Shown piece after piece: positions 1 to 5,085 of a stretch of 6,391 nucleotides of DNA. The first letter of the stretch is position 1; each line of letters starts with the position of its first letter. The DNA is from Nitrospiraceae bacterium (GTDB lineage Bacteria; Nitrospirota; Nitrospiria; Nitrospirales; UBA8639). The position numbers and the translations under genes were made by a program. The notes beneath the pieces were generated by a model that saw only the letters and a program-made list of their open reading frames with translations, made no database searches and was not told the DNA's origin. Location: contig DOFS01000409.1 in NCBI GenBank assembly GCA_003523945.1, forward strand, positions 1-6,391, written 5' to 3'.

Positions 1-1
1 T

Positions 2-532
2 GAAGATGTTAAGGCAATTTCCAAAGAAATACATAATCTTCTCCCGGGGACGCGCACGTTAGGGCCTTCCCCCTTGTCCGCTCAAACGGATTCGACGGTC
101 ATCGCCCGATATCTGAAGACCGATTATCAGCGGGATATCGCTACGCGGTATCAATTGCCGGCAGACGATTCCGGTGATGGTCCCGATGACTTGGTTCTGC
201 AAGTTTCGCAATCCTTGTTTCATTCCGGGAAGTTTTCGCGAAAAGCCAAAGGCTTACTGCAAGTTGAATCGACCGGCAAACTCTATCTGCATCCGGAAGA
301 CGCCGCTCGACGCGGTATTGGTGAGGGGGATACCGTGAAAGTGAGCAATCGGCTGGGTGAAGTGGTCACCCCGGTCGGGCTTCGTGAACGAATCCCTCAA
401 GGGGTCGCGATGTTTCCCGAGCATTTTGATGAAGAGGTTCGCCGTCTCTTGTCATATAGTGTTGATTCTGAAACGCAAGTGCCCTATTACAAGGTGGCTC
501 GCGTTCGGGTTGAAAAAGTGGAGGGAACATGA
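2..532 (+). CDS. nuoG: NADH-quinone oxidoreductase subunit G, C-terminal part (5' end outside window)
   Basis: This is the last 176 residues of a protein whose reading frame is open from the left edge. The TTG at 74 is only an internal codon, not a start. The visible part is the C-terminal molybdopterin-dinucleotide-binding-like beta-barrel domain found in NuoG and related molybdopterin oxidoreductases. A leading LFHSGKFSRKAKGL stretch is followed by LHPEDAARRGIGEGDTVKV, the classic 'peDA..lgi.eGd.V.v' signature, then a basic/Pro segment and MFPEHF. NuoG is a peripheral-arm iron-sulfur subunit that carries electrons from NuoE/F toward NuoI. Its Fe-S cysteines would lie upstream of this window. 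The assignment to nuoG rather than to another molybdopterin enzyme rests on the domain together with nuoH-M following directly. The domain is clear; the subunit identity is very likely from context. Confidence 0.9.
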   Translation, partial: EDVKAISKEIHNLLPGTRTLGPSPLSAQTDSTVIARYLKTDYQRDIATRYQLPADDSGDGPDDLVLQVSQSLFHSGKFSRKAKGLLQVESTGKLYLHPEDAARRGIGEGDTVKVSNRLGEVVTPVGLRERIPQGVAMFPEHFDEEVRRLLSYSVDSETQVPYYKVARVRVEKVEGT

Positions 533-561
533 GGCGGTTCTCAGCATGTGGGTCGGTATAA
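529..561 (+). other. Possible 10-codon mini-ORF bridging nuoG and nuoH
   Basis: An ATG at 529 overlaps the nuoG stop in an ATGA arrangement and opens a 10-codon frame (MRRFSACGSV) ending with TAA at 559-561. A GGAGG lies at 520-524, four bases before the ATG, slightly closer than ideal. The stop falls just before the purine-rich ribosome binding site of nuoH. The peptide resembles nothing I know. If translated, it would more likely pass ribosomes from nuoG to nuoH than make a functional product. Short frames of this size arise by chance often, so this is only a candidate. Confidence 0.2.
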
Positions 562-563
562 AG

Positions 564-573
564 AGGAGAGGAG
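564..573 (+). promoter_or_regulatory. Ribosome binding site of nuoH
   Basis: The run AGGAGAGGAG contains two overlapping AGGAG Shine-Dalgarno cores. The second ends 10 bases before the ATG at 584. This site decides the nuoH start: it lies downstream of the alternative in-frame GTG at 548, so it cannot serve that codon. Confidence 0.75.
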
Positions 574-583
574 TGAATCCGGC

Positions 584-1645
584 ATGGATACGGGAATTCG
601 ATTAGCCTTAACGTTAAGCCAAATTGGTGTGGTAATGGTGGCGGTGCTCCTTACCGTCGCAGCGCTCACCTTGCTGGAACGGAAGGTATTGGGTTGGATG
701 CAGGATCGGATGGGACCGATGGAAGTCGGGCCTTATGGCATATTGCAGCCGGTAGCCGACGGCTTGAAGCTTTTTTTTAAAGAAGACATCATTCCAGCAG
801 GGGCCAATAAATTCATGTTTAGCATGGCGCCGGTCTTGTCCTTAGTCCCGGCCCTGATCGGATTCGCCGTGATCCCATTTGGCCCGGATTGGACGGTTGA
901 TGTCGGCGGTGTCAATTTTAAGCCGTTTGTCATCACCGACATCAATGTAGGCATTCTCTATATCCTGGCGTTTGCCTCAATCGGGGCGTACGGCATCATT
1001 TTGGGCGGGTGGTCATCAAACAGTAAATATTCCCTCTTAGGAGGCCTGCGGTCTGCGGCACAGTTGATTAGTTACGAATTGAATGTGGGACTCTCGATTG
1101 TCGGTGTGTTACTCCTTTCAAGCTCCTTGAGTCTGGTGACGATTACCAACGCGCAAGCAGGAGGGTTTTGGAACTGGTACTTTTTCGGAGGGGGAGGCTT
1201 TCCTCAAGCCGTGGCGTTTATCGTGTTTATTATTTCCGCGGTAGCGGAAACAAACCGGACCCCTTTTGATTTACCGGAAGCGGAAAGTGAGCTGGTGGCT
1301 GGGTTCTTTACCGAGTACAGCGGCATGCGATTCGCCTTTTTCTTTCTGGCAGAATACGGCAATATGATTCTGGTGTCTTGTGTTGCCACGGTGTTGTTTT
1401 TTGGCGGATGGCATGCTCCTTTTGAGTTTTTACAAGGTCCAGAATCCATTCATTGGGTTACTGGTATATTTTGGTTTGCGTTTAAAGTTTCGAGTTTCTT
1501 GTTTTTATTCTTTTGGTTACGCGCCACGTTACCTCGATTGCGGTACGACCAGCTCATGCGGTTCGGATGGAAGGTCCTCCTTCCTATCGCGTTGGCGAAT
1601 ATTGTGTTGACGTCGATCGTCGCATTTCTCTTTCCGGGGAGTTAA
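584..1645 (+). CDS. nuoH: NADH-quinone oxidoreductase subunit H (complex I, quinone-chamber membrane subunit)
   Basis: NuoH forms the heel of the membrane arm and, with NuoB, NuoD and NuoI, the quinone-binding chamber. It passes the redox energy into the membrane arm. The 353-residue product has family hallmarks: ERK at 32-34, the loop DRMGPMEVGPYGILQPVADG at 41-60 followed by KLFFKE, the SNSKYSLLGGLRSAAQ stretch at 145-160 ending in ISYE, and the acidic loop ETNRTPFDLPEAESELVAGF at 222-241 followed by TEYSG. About eight hydrophobic membrane segments are visible. Length is slightly above the usual 320-350. The start was set at ATG 584 because of the AGGAG run before it and because the hydrophobic N-terminus begins there; GTG 548 would add 12 polar residues. 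It lies 51 bases after nuoG, and nuoI follows after 14 bases. A T8 tract at 771-778 encodes the conserved KLFFK. Confidence 0.97.
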   Translation: MDTGIRLALTLSQIGVVMVAVLLTVAALTLLERKVLGWMQDRMGPMEVGPYGILQPVADGLKLFFKEDIIPAGANKFMFSMAPVLSLVPALIGFAVIPFGPDWTVDVGGVNFKPFVITDINVGILYILAFASIGAYGIILGGWSSNSKYSLLGGLRSAAQLISYELNVGLSIVGVLLLSSSLSLVTITNAQAGGFWNWYFFGGGGFPQAVAFIVFIISAVAETNRTPFDLPEAESELVAGFFTEYSGMRFAFFFLAEYGNMILVSCVATVLFFGGWHAPFEFLQGPESIHWVTGIFWFAFKVSSFLFLFFWLRATLPRLRYDQLMRFGWKVLLPIALANIVLTSIVAFLFPGS

Positions 1646-1650
1646 GAAGG
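1644..1650 (+). promoter_or_regulatory. Ribosome binding site of nuoI
   Basis: AAGAAGG overlaps the nuoH TAA stop and ends nine bases before the ATG at 1660. It supports that ATG over the in-frame TTG at 1651, which abuts the site, and over the long in-frame extension reaching back into nuoH. Confidence 0.6.
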
Positions 1651-1659
1651 TTGAATGGT

Positions 1660-2199
1660 ATGAAATTCAGGGAGTGGGCCAAAACGCTTCTATTTTATGA
1701 GATTGCGTTAGGGATGAAGGCAACCTTATCCCATCTTCTCCACTATAAGCCGATCACCCTCCAGTACCCACACGAGAAGAAACAGCTGCCGTCCAACTAT
1801 CGCGGTATGTTGGCGTTACTGCGCTACGATGATGGAACAGAAAAGTGCGTGGGGTGTGATTTATGTGAGGCGGCCTGTCCTTCACGAGTTATCCGTGTGG
1901 TGAGTGCCGAGGTGCCTGGCGAACCCACAAAGCGGTATTCCAAGGAATACTACATGGACATGACCCGGTGCTTGTTTTGCGGGCTGTGTGTAAAAGCCTG
2001 TCCTGTTGATGCGTTGGGCATGACGCAGGAGTATGAGTGGGCGGTCTATGATAAGCGGCAGCTTCATCTAAATAAAGAACAGCTCCTGGCTATTGGCGAT
2101 CGCAACTTTCCGGTTCGCGAAAAGCGACTCGAATTCCAACATCCCAATGTGGCTTATTTTAACGTGGGATTTAAAGAAATTCCTCAAAAAGAACTGTAG
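1660..2199 (+). CDS. nuoI: NADH-quinone oxidoreductase subunit I (2x 4Fe-4S ferredoxin-like)
   Basis: NuoI is the TYKY-type subunit at the base of the peripheral arm. It carries two 4Fe-4S clusters (N6a and N6b) that relay electrons from NuoG to the terminal cluster in NuoB next to quinone. The 179-residue product shows both cluster motifs intact: CVGCDLCEAACP at 63-74 (Cys 63, 66, 69, 73) and CLFCGLCVKACP at 104-115 (Cys 104, 107, 110, 114). As in all such ferredoxins, the fourth cysteine of each motif is expected to ligate the other cluster. An amphipathic N-terminus (KTLLFYEIALGMKATLSHLL, 8-27) fits membrane-surface attachment. The length is usual for the family. The frame is open back into nuoH to 1513, but family similarity and the ribosome binding site put the start at ATG 1660. 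It follows nuoH by 14 bases. Confidence 0.97.
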   Translation: MKFREWAKTLLFYEIALGMKATLSHLLHYKPITLQYPHEKKQLPSNYRGMLALLRYDDGTEKCVGCDLCEAACPSRVIRVVSAEVPGEPTKRYSKEYYMDMTRCLFCGLCVKACPVDALGMTQEYEWAVYDKRQLHLNKEQLLAIGDRNFPVREKRLEFQHPNVAYFNVGFKEIPQKEL

Positions 2200-2211
2200 A
2201 GGTTTGGCTTG

Positions 2212-2262
2212 ATGGTGCACTCAGTCCATCTGTCGGCCTTGAACTGTCGCGAAAATTTTTGA
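2212..2262 (+). other. Possible 16-codon mini-ORF between nuoI and nuoJ
   Basis: ATG at 2212 opens a 16-codon frame (MVHSVHLSALNCRENF) ending with TGA at 2260-2262. A GAGG at 2199-2202, starting in the nuoI stop codon, stands nine bases before the ATG, which is good spacing. Directly after its stop, ATG 2263 begins a three-codon frame (Met-Ser-Arg, TGA 2272-2274) whose stop overlaps the nuoJ ATG as TGATG. This chain could deliver ribosomes to nuoJ, which has no strong Shine-Dalgarno of its own. The peptide has no recognisable domain. Translation is not shown by the sequence alone. Confidence 0.25.
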
Positions 2263-2273
2263 ATGAGCAGGTG

Positions 2274-2792
2274 ATGGGAACGATTGTTTTTTTCTATTTT
2301 GCCGCTGTGATTGTGGTGACAGCCGCTCTCGTCGTGGCCCTGAGAAGCCCGGTGTATAGCGCTCTGGCCCTCCTGGTGATGTTTTTTCATGTCGCAGGGC
2401 TCTTTGTCACGTTGAATGCAGAATTCCTAGCCGTAATTCAAATCCTGGTCTATGCGGGAGCAATTCTGGTGCTCTATTTATTTGTGGTTATGTTACTCAA
2501 TCTGAAGGGTGAAGTACGCTTTCATCACCAATTGACCATAGGCCTTTTTCTGGGATGTATGGTTTTTGCGGAGGCGGTCCTTCTAGTGGTGAAAGGCGAA
2601 ACTTCATTGGGGGCAAGTCTTTCTCCTTCCAGTGAACCCACACAGCTGATGCAGGGCAATACGGAATCGATCGGTGAGTTGCTGTATTCCACGTATCTGT
2701 TCCCCTTTGAAATCGCGTCTCTTATTCTCTTGGTGGCGATGGTTGGTGCGGTTATCCTCACCAAAAAAGGGATATTGGAGGCTAAAAGTTAG
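2274..2792 (+). CDS. nuoJ: NADH-quinone oxidoreductase subunit J (membrane)
   Basis: NuoJ (ND6 homologue) sits between NuoH and NuoK in the membrane arm. Its third helix carries a pi-bulge thought to gate coupling between quinone chemistry and the pumps. The 172-residue product has about five membrane segments. The diagnostic stretch is [20 protein letters not shown] at 48-67, followed by the helix [10 protein letters not shown]; a last helix covers 146-162. A hydrophilic loop at about 108-135 joins helices 4 and 5. The start is uncertain: ATG 2274 fits the family N-terminus but has only a poor AGCAGG close by, while GTG 2271 and TTG 2259 are in frame and would add one and five residues. It follows nuoI by 74 bases, the second-longest gap here, and its TAG shares one base with the GTG of nuoK. 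Confidence 0.95.
   Translation: MGTIVFFYFAAVIVVTAALVVALRSPVYSALALLVMFFHVAGLFVTLNAEFLAVIQILVYAGAILVLYLFVVMLLNLKGEVRFHHQLTIGLFLGCMVFAEAVLLVVKGETSLGASLSPSSEPTQLMQGNTESIGELLYSTYLFPFEIASLILLVAMVGAVILTKKGILEAKS
2777..2781 (+). promoter_or_regulatory. Ribosome binding site of nuoK
   Basis: GGAGG inside the last codons of nuoJ lies 10 bases before the GTG at 2792. It supports that non-ATG start, which overlaps the nuoJ stop by one base. Confidence 0.7.
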
Positions 2793-3097
2793 TGGACGTT
2801 CCGGTGAGCTACTACCTTGTGTTGAGCGGGATCGTGTTCTCGATCGGGTTGGTGGGGGTGCTCATTCGACGCAATATCATCATTATTTTATTATCCATTG
2901 AGTTGATGCTGAATGCCACCAATATTAATTTTGTGGCCTTCTCCTCCTATCTGGGCAATCTTTCGGGACAAGTGTTCGTATTTTTTGCCCTTACCGTGGC
3001 TGCCGCGGAGGTTGCAGTAGGGTTGGCGATTATTATCGCCCTCTATCGGCATTCGGCCAGTACTAACATTGACGACTTCCGGTTGCTGAAATGGTAA
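2792..3097 (+). CDS. nuoK: NADH-quinone oxidoreductase subunit K (membrane)
   Basis: NuoK (ND4L homologue) is the small three-helix subunit next to NuoJ and NuoN in the membrane arm. Two buried glutamates on its central helices form part of the proton-translocation axis. The 101-residue product matches the family length. It opens with [20 protein letters not shown], then RRN and the signature [17 protein letters not shown] at 35-51. The two expected acidic residues are Glu37 (in SIEL) and Glu73 (in [11 protein letters not shown]), corresponding to Glu36 and Glu72 of Escherichia coli NuoK. The start is the GTG at 2792, whose first base is the last base of the nuoJ TAG, so the two genes are likely translationally coupled. 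nuoL follows after four bases. Confidence 0.97.
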   Translation: MDVPVSYYLVLSGIVFSIGLVGVLIRRNIIIILLSIELMLNATNINFVAFSSYLGNLSGQVFVFFALTVAAAEVAVGLAIIIALYRHSASTNIDDFRLLKW

Positions 3098-3101
3098 GGC
3101 G

Positions 3102-5003
3102 ATGCTCTACGCCTTAATTCCACTCCTCCCACTCCTGGGCTTTGTCATCCTCGGGCTGTTTGGTCACTGGATAAAGGACCGAAGTCATTGGGTGGCTGTC
3201 CCTGCCGTCGTGGGATCATTCCTTCTTTCCATCATGGCGCTTGTCGATGTGGCCGGTGGGCAGGCGCTCCAAATTCCTCTCTATACCTGGGCGGATTCCG
3301 GGAATCTTCATATTGGCTTAGGCTTGTTTGTCGATCAGCTCACGGTCGTGATGTTGTTGCTAGTCACCATTGTGAGTTCGTTGGTCCATGTTTACACGAT
3401 TGGGTACATGCATGGAGAGCCAGGTTACGCCCGGTTTTTTAGCAATATCGCACTGTTTACTTTTTCCATGTTGATGTTGGTGATGTCCGATAATTTCCTC
3501 CAGCTTTTTGTCTTTTGGGAAGCAGTGGGTCTTTGCTCCTACCTGTTAATCGGCCATTGGTATGAGCGCGAGTCAGCCAGGGCAGCAGCTACCAAAGCGT
3601 TTCTGGTGAATCGGGTCGGGGATTTCGGGTTCATGTTGGGTATTCTGCTGGTTTTTGTCACCTTCGGCAGTTTGCACTATCAAGAGGTGTTTTCTCAGTT
3701 AGATCAACGGGCCGACGGAATGGTAAATCTTCTTGGCTCCATTGGAGGTCATTGGGAAATTTCAGTCATGACCTTGATCTGCCTTTTTCTTTTTATTGGA
3801 GCAGTCGGAAAGTCTGCTCAAGTGCCTCTGCATGTGTGGTTGCCGGATGCGATGGAAGGTCCCACTCCGATTTCAGCGCTGATTCATGCAGCGACCATGG
3901 TGACGGCAGGCGTGTTTATGGTAGCCCGATTGGCCCCGGTATTTAACCTTTCTCCCGTGGCCATGGATGTGGTGGCCGTGGTGGGTGGAATCACGATGTT
4001 TATCGGGGCGACCATCGCACTGACGCAAACTGATATCAAGCGGGTTGTGGCCTATTCCACACTCAGCCAACTTGGTTACATGATGATGGCCTGTGGGCTG
4101 GGTGGATACATTGCGGGAATGTATCATCTTCTGACCCACGGAGCGTTTAAGGCCTTGTTATTCCTGGGATGTGGAGCCGTGATTATTGCTCTTCACCATG
4201 AACAAGATATGCGAAATATGGGTGGGCTCAAAGATAAGATGCCTGTGACGTATTGGACCTTCCTGATTGGGGCTCTGGCCCTGTCTGGCTTTCCGCTCAC
4301 CGCCGGATTTTTTAGTAAGGATGAGTTACTCCTGGCGGCCTGGGTATCTGGTGATCTGGGGAAAGCCCTGACCGTCTTAGGATTATTGACGGCCCTCATG
4401 ACGGCCTTTTACAGCTTTCGATTAGTGTTTGTGACATTTTGGGGTGAATCCCGAGTGGATCCTCACCATGCCAAGCATGTTCATGAACCATCAAAAACGA
4501 TGACGGTTCCACTTCTGGTTCTTGCTGTTCTGAGTATTCTTGCCGGTTACATGGGCATTCCAGAGTTTTTGGCCCCCGCGTTTCCATCTGCTGGGAGTGA
4601 GGGAGGCCATCATGAAGGATCTGCGGCTTTGGGCATTATGGTGACGGCCACGGCGATGGGTCTGATTGGCATTGGTGCGGCCTATTGGGTGTATGTGAAA
4701 TCGCCGGGGATGCCGGACCGTTTAGCTGCTCAATGGCAATCTTTGTATCAGTTGTCCCTGAATAAATGGTTCGTGGATGAAGCCTATGATCGGACCGTGG
4801 TCAGGCCAACCTTGGATGTCGCGGATCGGTTATGGAAACGGGTGGATGTTGCGGTGATTGATGGTGCGGTCAATGGAGTGGCGCGAGCCGTGGCCTGGGG
4901 AGGATGGGTGACGCGAAGACTCCAAAGCGGACAAGCACAGAATTATGCGCTGGCTATGACTGTCGGTGCGGTGGTTATTTTAGGTGCCATGCTCTTTTAT
5001 TAG
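3102..5003 (+). CDS. nuoL: NADH-quinone oxidoreductase subunit L (antiporter-like proton pump)
   Basis: NuoL (ND5 homologue) is the distal antiporter-like pump of the membrane arm. Its C-terminal lateral helix runs back along the other pumps. The 633-residue product is close to the usual 610-670. Key residues are in place: Glu140 in FVFWEAVGLCSYLLIG (E. coli Glu144), Asp174 in NRVGD (Asp178), Lys237 in VGKSAQVPLHVWLPDAMEGP (Lys229), His262 in IHAATMV, and Lys406 in FFSKDE (Lys399). LLTHGAFKALLFLGCGAV lies at 343-360. A His-rich loop (HHAKHVHEP, 455-463) follows helix 13. About 82 residues (533-614), including NKWFVDEAYD and VIDGAVNG, separate the last two membrane segments, fitting an ordinary lateral helix. 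The ATG at 3102 has only a weak AAGG two bases away, so coupling to nuoK four bases upstream is likely. Confidence 0.98.
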   Translation: MLYALIPLLPLLGFVILGLFGHWIKDRSHWVAVPAVVGSFLLSIMALVDVAGGQALQIPLYTWADSGNLHIGLGLFVDQLTVVMLLLVTIVSSLVHVYTIGYMHGEPGYARFFSNIALFTFSMLMLVMSDNFLQLFVFWEAVGLCSYLLIGHWYERESARAAATKAFLVNRVGDFGFMLGILLVFVTFGSLHYQEVFSQLDQRADGMVNLLGSIGGHWEISVMTLICLFLFIGAVGKSAQVPLHVWLPDAMEGPTPISALIHAATMVTAGVFMVARLAPVFNLSPVAMDVVAVVGGITMFIGATIALTQTDIKRVVAYSTLSQLGYMMMACGLGGYIAGMYHLLTHGAFKALLFLGCGAVIIALHHEQDMRNMGGLKDKMPVTYWTFLIGALALSGFPLTAGFFSKDELLLAAWVSGDLGKALTVLGLLTALMTAFYSFRLVFVTFWGESRVDPHHAKHVHEPSKTMTVPLLVLAVLSILAGYMGIPEFLAPAFPSAGSEGGHHEGSAALGIMVTATAMGLIGIGAAYWVYVKSPGMPDRLAAQWQSLYQLSLNKWFVDEAYDRTVVRPTLDVADRLWKRVDVAVIDGAVNGVARAVAWGGWVTRRLQSGQAQNYALAMTVGAVVILGAMLFY

Positions 5004-5037
5004 TGTAGATGTTTAATCGTAGGATGGGAAATTCGTG

Positions 5038-5076
5038 ATGGTTCAACAGAGAACAGTCGTGAAGGGACTCACGTAA
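5038..5076 (+). other. Possible 12-codon mini-ORF between nuoL and nuoM
   Basis: ATG at 5038 opens a 12-codon frame (MVQQRTVVKGLT) ending with TAA at 5074-5076, two bases before the GTG at 5079 that may start nuoM. A GGGA at 5026-5029 stands eight bases before the ATG. The frame runs through the AAGGGA that would serve nuoM and through one arm of each hairpin there. Its translation could therefore influence access to the nuoM start. The peptide is not recognisable, and chance occurrence is quite possible. Confidence 0.2.
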
Positions 5077-5085
5077 TCGTGACTG
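5054..5085 (+). promoter_or_regulatory. nuoM translation start region: ribosome binding site within alternative hairpins
   Basis: AAGGGA at 5062-5067 is the best Shine-Dalgarno-like sequence before nuoM, 11 bases ahead of GTG 5079. Two mutually exclusive stems surround it. One is a perfect five-base-pair stem, CGTGA 5058-5062 with TCACG 5069-5073, which puts most of the site in a six-base loop. The other is nine base pairs, 5054-5062 with 5077-5085, including two G-U pairs, and it buries the GTG while leaving the site in a 14-base loop. The pairings can be read directly; any regulatory role is inference. Confidence 0.35.

Noticed and set aside
74..76. TTG 74 as the start of a separate short gene
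   Set aside because: The frame is open to the left edge, and the C-terminal domain of NuoG would be cut, so the codon is internal.
548..583. GTG 548 as the nuoH start
   Set aside because: It adds 12 polar residues not typical of the family and places the strong AGGAG run inside the gene rather than before it.
733..954. Minus-strand ORFs inside nuoH (733-954 and 1204-1449)
   Set aside because: They lie antisense to strongly conserved nuoH coding sequence, have low-complexity compositions, and show no recognisable domain or credible ribosome binding site.
1513..1659. N-terminal extension of NuoI starting at GTG 1513
   Set aside because: The extension reads through the end of nuoH in another frame, gives an Arg-rich sequence unlike NuoI, and ignores the ribosome binding site before ATG 1660.
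2211..2230. GATGG/CCATC inverted repeat in the nuoI-nuoJ gap as a terminator
   Set aside because: The stem is only five base pairs with a 10-base loop and no T-run after it. A terminator here would also split an essential operon.
2239..2273. TTGAAC at 2239-2244 as the -35 box of an internal nuoJ promoter
   Set aside because: No acceptable -10 hexamer occurs at 16-18 bases downstream.
3873..4587. Minus-strand ORFs inside nuoL (3873-4139, 4193-4399, 4396-4587)
   Set aside because: They are antisense shadows of the conserved antiporter-like domain of NuoL; their His- and Arg-rich compositions mirror the codons of the opposite strand.
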